Assembly (NCBI RefSeq): GCF_001655615.1
Contig: NZ_CP011567.1
Coordinates: forward strand, 3,233,001 to 3,297,000
Direction of reading: 5' to 3'
Origin: Pseudomonas sp. GR 6-02
GTDB lineage: Bacteria; Pseudomonadota; Gammaproteobacteria; Pseudomonadales; Pseudomonadaceae
Length of the DNA stretch: 64,000 nt
Of the stretch, positions 44,221 to 52,942 are shown piece by piece (position 1 is the first letter of the stretch; each line of letters starts with the position of its first letter). The translations under genes were made by a program, and so were the position numbers. The notes under the pieces are model-generated. The model worked only from the letters and a program-made list of their open reading frames with translations, was not told where the DNA came from and made no database searches.

Positions 44221-45745
44221 TATCGACGGCACCGTTTAACTCATCAATAATATTTTCCACCCGTTCTAAAACATCTTGCAGCTGCGAATAAGCGGGGGAA
44301 TAGTTCTCGCCTCTGGATGCATTGTAAAATTGCAGTACAACGGGTCGCAAACCCTCAAGAACCTCTTCATGAATTTTTGCGTTCGTGACAGCTAGGAAAC
44401 GATCACAGCCATAACATGACAATACCGGATTTTTTGCACAAAGTCCCTGTCCAAGGGTGCACATGCCAATTCCCGCTATCGGTATTCCGTGTGGCATGCC
44501 TCCTATTTGGTGTACGGGTAGTGCGTTCGATAAGTCCTCAGTACTGATCGTTCGGTTTCTCGCAATACGCTCAATTTTGCTATATATCGGAGAAATAGCC
44601 AGTGCCCGATTCACTCGTTCGGCCTGCGTCGGTGATGATTCAAAATAAACCAGCCCGGTCATTGACCAGCTGTGCCCCATGTATTCAGCTAGTTCTTCCT
44701 GGGTGGCACCTGCGTCCACCATACGTTGCGCAGCACTATGCCTGAAATCGGTGCTACTACGTCCATCCAACCCAAGTTCTGCGGTGAGTCTTGTTAGCGA
44801 TGAGCCGACGCCTGATGGCGTCAGGCCAAACAAGGAATCGGTTAGAGCGCCGGGTGATTGAGGGTACGCTTGGTCCGTGGTTCGCCGGCGATGCAACACT
44901 ACAAATATATTCGCCCACTCGCGCTTTATTTTTCGTAACATCGGGATAGGTGGCGTGCCCTTGCGTTGTTTTCCTCGAAAAAATCGCAACTGCACACTGT
45001 GGGATTTTTCAAAATTAAATATATTTAAATGTTCGATTCTAAGTTTTGCAATCTGCTTGGGGCGCATTGCAAGCTGATAGCAAATACATAAAATACAGGC
45101 ACTGATTAAAAGGGATATTTTGACATTTCCCAAGTCATGTTTTGAAAGGTCATTGATCGAGTCCAGAAAATCAATAATTTTCCGGTCTTCATACGAATCA
45201 AAAAATACGTCACCGCTCCGGACACTGGCATACCTATCCACGGGATGTTGACGAAGTGACGCAATTCGGGGTCTGGAATCGTTATTCAGAACGCCCACGG
45301 ATTGACTACAACAAAATAACAGTAGCGACTTTAGCGCGCATAGTTGATGGTTATTACACGCCGTAACTATTTCGCGCCGCCACTTAGCATCGACATTCAG
45401 GGGCAGGGTTAGCGAGAGGTCTAGCGTCGTATATATAAGGCTATTATCGAGCTTCTGAAGTGCCTGGAAATACATTTTGATGGTTGCGCCTGCCAATTCA
45501 GAGGCGGAACGAGCAAGCCACAACTTCATCAGGTGTATCAATTCCCCGTCAAAGGAACTGAAATCAAACTCTAGGAACTCACCATTAACCTCAAAGGACC
45601 ATGCGTTTTCCTCGGGATTTCTTATGGTTTTCCAGCAGTCTGCAAAATCATCCCAATAACGGATTACAGAGGGCAGGGGAGGCAGGGGAGCCAACGCCTC
45701 TAGCAGTTTTGCGTTACCAAGAAAGCCCGACTGACTCCGCTGCAT
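44213..45745 (-). CDS. gmtY: GmtY-like tyrosine recombinase
   Basis: The 510-residue recombinase has the first Arg in YQLAMRPKQIAKLRIEHL, the second box TDFRHSAAQRMVDAGATQEE, and the C-terminal GHSWSMTGLVYFESS with the nucleophile Tyr candidate. The usual first histidine of the HxxR box appears as Thr (TDFR). A Cys-rich tail (GMCTLGQGLCAKNP, SCYGCDRF) parallels that of GmtZ. ATG 45745 is favoured because AAGGAG lies six bases before it; ATG 45760 is also possible. It is translationally coupled to gmtZ and lies nine bases after a decayed third recombinase. Confidence 0.7.
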   Translation of the reverse strand: MQRSQSGFLGNAKLLEALAPLPPLPSVIRYWDDFADCWKTIRNPEENAWSFEVNGEFLEFDFSSFDGELIHLMKLWLARSASELAGATIKMYFQALQKLDNSLIYTTLDLSLTLPLNVDAKWRREIVTACNNHQLCALKSLLLFCCSQSVGVLNNDSRPRIASLRQHPVDRYASVRSGDVFFDSYEDRKIIDFLDSINDLSKHDLGNVKISLLISACILCICYQLAMRPKQIAKLRIEHLNIFNFEKSHSVQLRFFRGKQRKGTPPIPMLRKIKREWANIFVVLHRRRTTDQAYPQSPGALTDSLFGLTPSGVGSSLTRLTAELGLDGRSSTDFRHSAAQRMVDAGATQEELAEYMGHSWSMTGLVYFESSPTQAERVNRALAISPIYSKIERIARNRTISTEDLSNALPVHQIGGMPHGIPIAGIGMCTLGQGLCAKNPVLSCYGCDRFLAVTNAKIHEEVLEGLRPVVLQFYNASRGENYSPAYSQLQDVLERVENIIDELNGAVDNE

Positions 45746-45769
45746 GCGTTGCTCCTTCATCTGTCCCTT

Positions 45770-46838
45770 TTAGGAGCGCAGATGGCTGACATGGACGTCA
45801 AATGCATGATTCCAAACGGTGGCTAAGCGATCCTCAAAAAAAGCTCGTGCGTACCGCCGTGGCATATCCGAGGTGCGGGCCCAGCCAAAAAAGGCTCGCA
45901 GTCTCTGGATTGCCATCTCGAGGTCGTCGCCATTTTCTACAAATTGATGAAGCCTGACAGTCGCACACGTATGCCTCATATCGTGCGGTGTAATGCGGCT
46001 GGCCCCGCGATACTGCTGAAGTGATTGGGAGGCTGGCCAACGCTGGCGGCACAGGCAGCTGCCGGGCGGCATTGTTGTTTTTTAGGCTGGGCTGTTCTTG
46101 GCGCGGATCACGCTGATACGGATTGTCGCCGACGTTCAGCCAGTTCACAGTTTCTACGGTCGGGGTGAAGCGTTTTTCGCTTTTTAATGCATCCATAGGC
46201 AGCACCAGGGTTTCACCGCGGCGTAATCCAAGATGCAACATTAGTAGGCACAATACGTAATTACGCCAGCGTAACGTACTGTTTCTAAAGGGATTACGTA
46301 CCGAGTACGGATCAATGATCTGGTAAAACTCATCCAGCACTGGGCTTGGCAACGCTCGGACAATTTCTGCCGGCGGCGCGGGCGCCATACCCAGCGAGTC
46401 AAACAGCTTCTCCAGACGCTCCAGGCGCATGCTCAGCAGCCAAAGCATGTCAGGATCGGCATGACTTTTCACCAGGCGCTGAACACAACTTTTGACGAAA
46501 ACGTAGGCCACACGCCAGTTGGGATGGTAGTTGGCAGCAGTCTGGGCACCATGATTTCTGGCCGTGATGAAAAACGTCTCAAGACAGGCTTCAAGCTCAT
46601 CGAATTTGAGCTCCGCAATCAAGCAATCAAGGCAGTCAGCCTGGTATAGCCGTCTGGCCGACTGGTATAGCTGTTCGATCACGGACAATTGGGTTCGTAG
46701 TGTGGACGGCGCCAAGCTCGCACCGTCCAGTGCAGACCAGACTGTCGACCAATAGCGCGGTCGTCCACGGTCATCGGTCAACAACCAACCAACGAGTCCG
46801 GAGGGCACGGAAATGTCTTTCAAATGTACAACAGGCAT
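45770..46838 (-). pseudogene. Tyrosine recombinase with internal deletion/frameshift
   Basis: The N-terminal frame from 46838 carries a SAM-like core-binding domain and the first catalytic Arg (LMLHLGLRRGETLVLPMD) down to NNAARQLPVPPALAS. The catalytic C-terminus (ITPHDMRHTCATVRLHQF ... FFGWARTSDMPRRYARAFFE) is in a different frame, 45770-46072. The segment normally joining them is largely missing, so this is a frameshift with a deletion near 46020-46070. It sits immediately upstream of gmtY in the same direction, giving a row of three recombinases. Confidence 0.8.
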
Positions 46839-46952
46839 AAGCGCAACAGCTGAAGCTGCTCCTTATGGGAGGAAGCGTTGCAGTTGAGCCTAGGTAATTT
46901 CCTGTGTAACGCAACACACACGAACATGCTCGTCTTACGTGTAATGTATATT

Positions 46953-46985
46953 ATGTTAAATGATGTGTCTTGGCGGAACTTCCTA
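46953..46985 (+). repeat. Direct repeat R1 (core GTTAAATGATGTGTC…GGAACTT)
   Basis: The 27-base core at 46955-46981 matches R2 at 23 of 27 and R3 at 23 of 27 positions, in the same orientation. It lies upstream of the decayed recombinase gene and at the left edge of the TIGR02391-family module. The upstream half of the longer R2/R3 repeat is not conserved here. Confidence 0.65.
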
Positions 46986-47418
46986 TGCTGTTGTCCATTG
47001 TCACTAATCCCCGGTCGCCACATCCCCAAAAATCAGAAGCTTGACTGCCCATTATCACCCCCTCCCATACGTTGCGCTTTCACGAAACCCCGTTTCGGTA
47101 CCTCACGCTTCGAATACTGCTTAGCGTTAGCGCTTAGTACATCTGCTAAACGTAGATCACCATTCAATGATTTTAACGCGAGGGTTTGCCAATGACGCCG
47201 GCCGTTCATCCCATTCCCGATTTTCCCTCCGTACAGTCACGGGCGACCTGATCGCGAAACTAGGTTTCCAGGAAACGTCCAAACCCCTGCACGCCCGATA
47301 AAGGAGGAGCTCGGTATGGCCAGACACAACATGTGAGTCGGCCGGGTCATCCCCACGTACATCAGCATCCTGTGTCTGCAAAAAATTCTGACAGTTTTGC
47401 TCGCAAAAAAACGATGAA
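46986..47418. other. Region between R1 and the TIGR02391-family gene
   Basis: No gene is supportable. A 74-codon minus frame (47157-47381) lacks a domain and a ribosome site. The sequence directly follows repeat R1 and may include the non-coding end of the module. Confidence 0.3.
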
Positions 47419-48276
47419 TTAGATCAAACGCGGTACCGCAGTGGCTTCGAGGAGGTACAACTGGTTGACGAGCATGAACTCGCGAACCGCCTCACGACTG
47501 CTCATTACAACCTCTCGGTGAGCGCGTGGATTGCGATAAGCCATCGTCACGGACTTGAACAAATTGGATTTACCCGCCTGCTCCCCTGCGTCCTGGTCAT
47601 CCCAATGCAGCAACGATCGATTCCCTTCGAATGCGTGCGTGAAAAGCTGGTTGCTGCTCTTATCGTAGACCCCGATCCGGGTTCGAACGATATCTTCCAA
47701 TCTTCGGAAAGCAGTCGTGATGGCGAAGTCCGGATTGTCGAGAAATCCAATCGATAGATCGATTAGTCGTTCGTCGAGCAGACCCAGATTCAATACAGCT
47801 GGAAACTCTTCAAGCAGGTGGAGGACATCAGCTCTGGCGCGATAGGACGGGCGCTCAATGTATTCATAATATCGGGAAGGTCGGACGGGCCTGGATTGAG
47901 TCAGGTTTTTCAGATCAGATGAGAGGAGGCAACCAGCTTCGCAACGACGATGAAATTCCTCATCAACATCGTATTCCTCAATATCCACCTTAAACAGCTG
48001 AAGCAACTCAATGGCAGTAGAAAGTCCTGTCGGGCCAGTTCCTGAATATCCCGATCTGAATCCAGGCTTGATCAATATTTGCAGATAGGGAGAGACGGTC
48101 AGCAGGATACTGTGCTCGCCTATTTTTCCGTCGAACCACGACAAAATCCAAGCCGCTTGTACATGTTCGCCCGCCCCCAGAACGCTTTTTAGTGCGTCAA
48201 CGCATCGCTGGGTAACTCCGGGCGTACCATGATATTCGATACCCGCGAGTTTGTTCATGTCGATCTTTTTGCCCAT
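47419..48276 (-). CDS. TIGR02391 (Ymh-like) family protein
   Basis: The 285-residue protein has, in its C-terminal third, the TIGR02391 family pattern: RRLEDIVRTRIG, a polar middle, then GKSNLFKSVTMAYRNPRAHR and LMLVNQLYLL-like ending helices. Such domains occur in abortive-infection-type and mobile-element proteins and are related to HEPN-like helical folds with an RxxxH-type motif; here RNPRAH could serve. The first 160 residues are unassigned. It is the only gene between repeats R1 and R2, so it may be the cargo of a small mobile unit. An RNase/anti-phage role is inference. Confidence 0.68.
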   Translation of the reverse strand: MGKKIDMNKLAGIEYHGTPGVTQRCVDALKSVLGAGEHVQAAWILSWFDGKIGEHSILLTVSPYLQILIKPGFRSGYSGTGPTGLSTAIELLQLFKVDIEEYDVDEEFHRRCEAGCLLSSDLKNLTQSRPVRPSRYYEYIERPSYRARADVLHLLEEFPAVLNLGLLDERLIDLSIGFLDNPDFAITTAFRRLEDIVRTRIGVYDKSSNQLFTHAFEGNRSLLHWDDQDAGEQAGKSNLFKSVTMAYRNPRAHREVVMSSREAVREFMLVNQLYLLEATAVPRLI

Positions 48277-48530
48277 CACCGCCCTCCGTCCGATTTTTTG
48301 TGCCGCTTCTTTTTTAAAATGTCGATGGAGTAATTCAATCCGCCAAACTCAACTGCTCAAAGGACAGCTCGCGCAAGCCGCTAGAGCCAAGAAGGTCGGA
48401 AAGCCTGGAGAAACTTGCCCAAATATGCCGCACTTGAAGTCGCCGGCCTTTTTCCATGAACATAGACCTATGAACATTCTCCAACGGCATTAACCATAAG
48501 ACTACAGCAGCGTGCGGTTCCGAATGACTT

Positions 48531-48581
48531 ATGAACATATGACATCGCCCATAAGTTCAATGATGTGTCTGTGAGGAACTT
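48531..48581 (+). repeat. Direct repeat R2
   Basis: A 51-base sequence beginning ATGAACATATGACATCGCCC and ending GAGGAACTT is identical to R3 (51420-51470) at about 44 of 51 positions and to R1 over the 27-base core at 23. It has the same orientation as R1 and R3 and lies between the TIGR02391-family gene and the 771-residue gene. Confidence 0.75.
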
Positions 48582-48738
48582 TATATGCTTGAGGTCAAAC
48601 TCCACCACTTTCCGATTTTGCAGACGTCCAGGCTCTTCTCGTTGAAAGTTTTGCCCCGTCTGTACAAGAACTCCAGCTGGATATGCAAACATCACTTTTT
48701 GAGGCGCTCAAGCACGCTTCACCGATACAGCGGAACGT

Positions 48739-51054
48739 TTAATTGATGTTCGTTTGTGGCGGTAACAACCAATGTCGTTCGGTGGTCCATCCGAGAAAAA
48801 CCTGAGCCCCCTCACTTTTCTGGCGGTTCAGGGTCAACGTGAGCCCGGAAGCTGCCACACGCAACCCCATAATTGCCGGTAGAAATCTCTCCCGGAATGC
48901 AATGGGTTGAGCCGCGAAATGAGCTTCGATGCTATCGATTGCGCAACGCCTCTCGGCGTCATCCTGCAAGGATAAATAAAACACCATCTGGCGCCAGGCA
49001 TAAGCGGTATTTTTGAGCATCACCAAGCTTGAGTGATAGAGCTTGATTTTCATCTGCTGCCGCATGCATATCCATTGGAAGCACTCCTGAGCAAGTGAAC
49101 CCAAGCGATGATGTAGCAGCGCTTTCAAACCGAGATCACCAAATAGAAGCGAAAGGTTTTGCGTCGTCAAAATCTGTTGTTGCTCGATGATCCTTCCGTT
49201 GGTTGCTGAATGCCATGCCCCCAAGGGTGCATTAGCCCGCTCCGCGCACAGGTTCGCCAATGCATCACTGGTATCCAAGTCACGCTGGAAATAGTTTCTG
49301 CTCTTTGATTTCGGCTTATCGGGAAGGATCGCCAGTTGGTTCGTGTCGATGTCGTAATAATGAGCGTAAAGGGTGCCATCTATCAACGAGGCCGCTCGCC
49401 TGGCTGCTTCCACGAATTTATTCGAAAAGGTTCCCATGAAAATGTCCGCCGCGACCTCCTCCACAAAAGGAAGATCCAGCTTCGCCGTGACAGCAAGCGA
49501 ACCAAACTCCTGAAGTAGCTTGTTCGGAAGGATTGCCTGAGGGAAAGCAGCGAGGGTTGTTGCCGAGGATTCGATCAAGGCTTGTCTGGCTCCCTCAACG
49601 GCGACAGTGTGTGCCTCTCGTTCACCTTCAACGGCCGCCACCCAAGGCAACTCACTGATTTTGATTTGGCTCTGTAGGTTGAGCAGCAGCAATGAACGGC
49701 GTCGCTGAAAAGCACGATACGTTGCGATAGACAATGTGCGCAGTGTCGCATCGCGAAATCCAGCACTGCAGATTTCGGCCGTCATCGCTGGCAGTACTCG
49801 CGCCACGGTATCCCCAGATGTGATCAATCCCTTGTCAATCAACTGACTGATGGTTCCCTTTCGACAGCGCTCGAGGCGTCGGCGAACTGCGGGAGGAATG
49901 GCGACACCTGTTTTCAGCGAATATGCCTTCGCCTCCTCACTGGTAATTGGTTCCAACAGGGACGAAAAATCAGAGATGCCTTCCGAGCTCGTATAGCTGG
50001 TCAGACGCTGAGAAACCGCCTTGGCGATCAGATAATGCTCGGGCGCGGCCACCTGACGGCGCTGTATGGCTCGGCTCTGTAGATGATCTTCGGATTCGGG
50101 ATGACCATGTTTGCACACGAAATCATTGACGATCCGCCGAATACGTCCGACTTGACGCCCTGTCAGCGAGGTTGGGTCACGGGAGCAGAGCCTTAGCAAC
50201 GCGTACAACTCCCCTACCCGCCCCCTGAAAGGTTCAACGTTGAGGATGTCATTGCTACCGGTGGCATCGAACTGACTACTTAGCGCATTCGCCTGCTCAA
50301 GCCAGCCTTCAGGATATTGCCGACAAGGCCAATCATCCTGGTACGTTAAGAGGAAGAGCGAGATAGCTGCATCGAAGAGAGGCAACCGAGTCATGACCAC
50401 ATGTTTTTGCACCGCCAGACGCTGCTGCGCAGGGAGTTTTGAAAGCAGCTTTTTGATATCGCCGACATCGAAGATCTGCACTTCCACCGCCGCGAGCGGT
50501 AGCCCGTCAGAAGCCATTGGAAAGAAACGCAGTTGCTCAAAAAAAGGTGCGATCGACTCAATCAGTCTGCGTGCTTCCTCCGTGCGCTGCTGTCCCAACA
50601 GCCAAGCCACGTACAGTAGTGCTGCCTCTTCTGGTACATCGATCCGATAGTCGCTGTTCACCAGTTGCTTTTGCAGTGCTTCGATCCCCTCATCCGTAAG
50701 GTGCCAGGTGTTGAGATCAAGTCGTTCAAAACCAGGGCGGATGCCTGGGATTGAGGCGGCCAGCCGCCGCTCGTACACGGTCAGTGCACCACCGGCCAGA
50801 TACTGTCCAGTGGCAAAACCACCCGTGGCTACCTCCAGCGTGACCCATTCAGGCACATCCACGAGTGGTATACGTGAGCCATACAGCGCGGTGCCTTGCA
50901 CCATGTGTTCGACCACCTGCTGCCAGCGCTCAATCCGTTCGCGCGTTTTCTCAGTGTCTAGACCCGATGCGGTCAATGCTCGAGATAATTGAAAGACCGC
51001 ATAACCGGCGTTTATGCCGGCCATTGCATCCGTTTCCCTATCGTGCCTGGACAT
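48739..51054 (-). CDS. Large unknown protein between repeats R2 and R3
   Basis: The 771-residue soluble, mostly helical protein is not one I recognise. It has no P-loop, no signal peptide and no obvious catalytic motif; Arg/Gln-rich helices (AVRRRLERCRKGTISQLIDK, ATYRAFQRRRSLLLLNLQ) are prominent. It starts 25 bases from the 3' end of a tRNA-Lys on the same strand and is the sole protein gene of the R2-R3 module. Codon use and GC content are near the chromosomal norm, unlike the AT-rich recombinases. Position suggests a cargo or mobility function; nothing more can be said. Confidence 0.75.
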   Translation of the reverse strand: MSRHDRETDAMAGINAGYAVFQLSRALTASGLDTEKTRERIERWQQVVEHMVQGTALYGSRIPLVDVPEWVTLEVATGGFATGQYLAGGALTVYERRLAASIPGIRPGFERLDLNTWHLTDEGIEALQKQLVNSDYRIDVPEEAALLYVAWLLGQQRTEEARRLIESIAPFFEQLRFFPMASDGLPLAAVEVQIFDVGDIKKLLSKLPAQQRLAVQKHVVMTRLPLFDAAISLFLLTYQDDWPCRQYPEGWLEQANALSSQFDATGSNDILNVEPFRGRVGELYALLRLCSRDPTSLTGRQVGRIRRIVNDFVCKHGHPESEDHLQSRAIQRRQVAAPEHYLIAKAVSQRLTSYTSSEGISDFSSLLEPITSEEAKAYSLKTGVAIPPAVRRRLERCRKGTISQLIDKGLITSGDTVARVLPAMTAEICSAGFRDATLRTLSIATYRAFQRRRSLLLLNLQSQIKISELPWVAAVEGEREAHTVAVEGARQALIESSATTLAAFPQAILPNKLLQEFGSLAVTAKLDLPFVEEVAADIFMGTFSNKFVEAARRAASLIDGTLYAHYYDIDTNQLAILPDKPKSKSRNYFQRDLDTSDALANLCAERANAPLGAWHSATNGRIIEQQQILTTQNLSLLFGDLGLKALLHHRLGSLAQECFQWICMRQQMKIKLYHSSLVMLKNTAYAWRQMVFYLSLQDDAERRCAIDSIEAHFAAQPIAFRERFLPAIMGLRVAASGLTLTLNRQKSEGAQVFLGWTTERHWLLPPQTNIN

Positions 51055-51079
51055 TTGTCCTTCTGACCCTGCGATGTAG

Positions 51080-51154
51080 TGGGTCCGGGGGCTGGATTCG
51101 AACCAGCGCCCACCCGGTTAAGAGCCGAGTGTTCTACCGCTGAACTACCCCGGA
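51080..51154 (-). tRNA. tRNA-Lys (anticodon CTT), unusual
   Basis: The cloverleaf folds perfectly: acceptor TCCGGGG/CCCCGGA, D stem GTTC/GAAC, anticodon stem CTCGG/CCGGG with loop CTCTTAA (anticodon CTT), T arm GCTGG-TTCGAAT-CCAGC, and encoded CCA. The discriminator base is C, and the sequence differs strongly from the usual Pseudomonas tRNA-Lys(TTT), which starts GGGTCG. It is embedded between repeats R2 and R3 in mobile DNA, so it may be a mobile-element-borne tRNA. Its 3' end faces the 771-residue gene. Confidence 0.85.
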
Positions 51155-51419
51155 ACAGAGCGCGCATTGTCTACTCGCAACGAACGAATGTGAAGATTGA
51201 AAACGTTGCCGCTCGTGACACATATAGAGATTACTCCCGTTCGAAAATATTGGTGTAACTTCCTCCCCCCCCGCTGCAATGCCAGAGGCAACTGGATTTG
51301 CGCAGATAACCACTGTTTGCACCGCTGCGGTCTAAACAGTCGGTCATGAACAAGTTTTGGAGAGCATGCGCTTTGTTTTTCTAATCTAAACCTTTATTTT
51401 AAAAGGACTTATTGGAGCC

Positions 51420-51470
51420 ATGAACATCTGACATCGCCCATAAGTTAAATAATGTGTCGGGACGGAACTT
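51420..51470 (+). repeat. Direct repeat R3
   Basis: A 51-base repeat starting ATGAACATCTGACATCGCCC and ending ACGGAACTT, same orientation as R1 and R2. It closes the module containing the 771-residue gene and the tRNA. A weaker look-alike (CTTAACGTCGTGTCCGGGA) occurs at 54329-54347. Confidence 0.75.
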
Positions 51471-52140
51471 CTCCCCATGTTGGACGGCTGAACCGCAGGA
51501 TATTCACTGCCTTGTCCCTGCTTGATCGACTCCGTGCCCCTTGGATCATTTTTTTTATAATGGACGCTCTTTACTCAGAAGCTACAAACCTCAACCTCCA
51601 TTCAATTAATCGTACTTTCGTGTTCCGTGGCCAGCCAGTTTTCACAACACAGCCAATTAATCCGGCTTGGCGCCCGTGCTATCGACGCGCCCCGGAGACC
51701 CCAATCGTCAGCACAGTGATGCGCAAGGTGCACGGTATTACCTTCCATTTTCTCAATTATTTGTGGCGTGCCGGGGTTCGGGGGCAACCGGCGCCGGTCA
51801 TGGCTAGGCCTCCGGAACCCCCACCAAATAAGAGTCTGGATCATGAGTTCATTCTGATTTTGAAGGGCTACGTTGAATCTCAAGGGTTGCCGACCAAAAA
51901 GGCGCTCCCTGATGTCTGCACGCTCACAGAAAGTCGAAGGTGGAAAGGCATGACTATCAGCGGTATCCAGGCCTTAATCCGACGGCATCGGGCTGCATCA
52001 GCTCTCGCGCGAGACGGCCAAGCTCGCATGCGTAGATCTTGTTGCTACCATCCATAAATCTCTGTTTGCCGTTCGCGTACATGCTGGGGCGACCTTCGAA
52101 GTTGAAGCCCCCTACCCGCTCTCCCAGGAATTTGAATGGC
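51471..52140. other. Debris region right of R3
   Basis: A 201-codon plus frame (51452-52057) begins inside R3 and shows no recognisable domain; it is probably not a gene. A 68-codon minus frame (51957-52163) adjoins the DUF3224 remnant and may be part of its decay. No RNA gene was seen. Confidence 0.35.
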
Positions 52141-52468
52141 AGGGTGCGTTCCATCGATGTCAATTGTGATCCCTCCTGACCCTGATATCCCTTTCAAACC
52201 ATCCGTACCACTGCCTCCAACTATGCAGAAAAACTCATCTGCACGATCAATTCCGGTAGTGGAGGCGGAGTGAATGAAGTTAAAGGAACCCTCTACCCCA
52301 ATTCACCGTCCCCTTGAAGCTCTCCATCGCGATGTAGCAGCCCCTTCTTGATGCTTGGTCGAACGCCGCAGTAAAGGCTGTTGAAGAAATACCATCGATA
52401 GCTCCTGTATAGGACTTTTCCATGGAGCTGATCGACACTGGTAAGCCTGTTGTAATTTCGGGCGTGGG
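52141..52468 (-). pseudogene. DUF3224 family remnant (copy 1), frameshifted and 5'-truncated
   Basis: The minus strand reads TPEITTGLPVSISSMEKSYT, then AFTAAFDQASRRGCYIAMES, then after a frameshift near 52290 GVEGSFNFIHSASTTGI and GSGTDGLKGISGSGGITIDI. This is the order of the DUF3224 beta-barrel family (GSF..H..T, VPGSGTGEL.GI.G.G). The N-terminus is replaced by an IS66 transposase tail at 52469. It is closely related to the copy at 58380-58625. Confidence 0.75.
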
Positions 52469-52636
52469 ATGCTGTGGCAGCAGTTGATCGATCTCACTCG
52501 CTCGCTACGTCGGCAGGCGCGTCAGCACATCTTTGAGATACGCATAAGGATCATGCCCATTCATGCGGGTTGACTGAATCAAGCTCATGATCGCAGCTGC
52601 CCGCTTACCGCTGCGTAGCGACCCGGCGAACACCAG
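52469..52636 (-). pseudogene. IS66-family transposase C-terminal remnant
   Basis: The minus strand reads LVFAGSLRSGKRAAAIMSLI, NGHDPYAYLKDVLTRLPT, a TAG codon at 52505-52507, then ASEIDQLLPQH. These are the conserved last 55 residues of IS66 TnpC transposases. An upstream extension to 52747 (MPDFSFGKPQDLLGDAEL) is open but not convincingly IS66. The fragment is fused directly to the DUF3224 remnant. Confidence 0.82.
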
Positions 52637-52942
52637 TTCGAGCGTCCAAGTGCCCACGGCCCTGCTGCAGCCCAAATGAGCGAATTTATCCTTTAGCTCG
52701 GCATCCCCCAAGAGATCCTGCGGCTTGCCAAACGAAAAGTCAGGCACTAAGGTAGCGCCCTCTAACGACTGGCCCTGGACTTTGGGTGAGCGGTAGCGGC
52801 TACAGACAAAAAATCAGATGGCAGCGCACCCTCCTTTGGCGAGTACTTCACCGCACAAAGATAGCGCTGTCCCACTGTCAAGGTGCCCGAGGCTCTATAG
52901 AGCTTTCCTTGAAAGTAACAATCACAAGAAAGGAAGCCCGTG

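Noticed and set aside
45770-46838. Counting the three adjacent recombinases as a RIT (recombinase-in-trio) element
   Set aside because: RIT elements have three similar-sized recombinases; here the sizes, the Cys-rich tails and the small third trio gene fit the gamma-mobile-trio better.
51080-51154. The tRNA as integration site (att) of the neighbouring island
   Set aside because: I looked for a second copy of its 3' end elsewhere in the window and found none; the tRNA also lies inside, not at, the R2-R3 boundaries.
51452-52057. 201-codon plus-strand frame right of R3
   Set aside because: It starts inside the repeat, has no recognisable domain and a composition like translated non-coding DNA.
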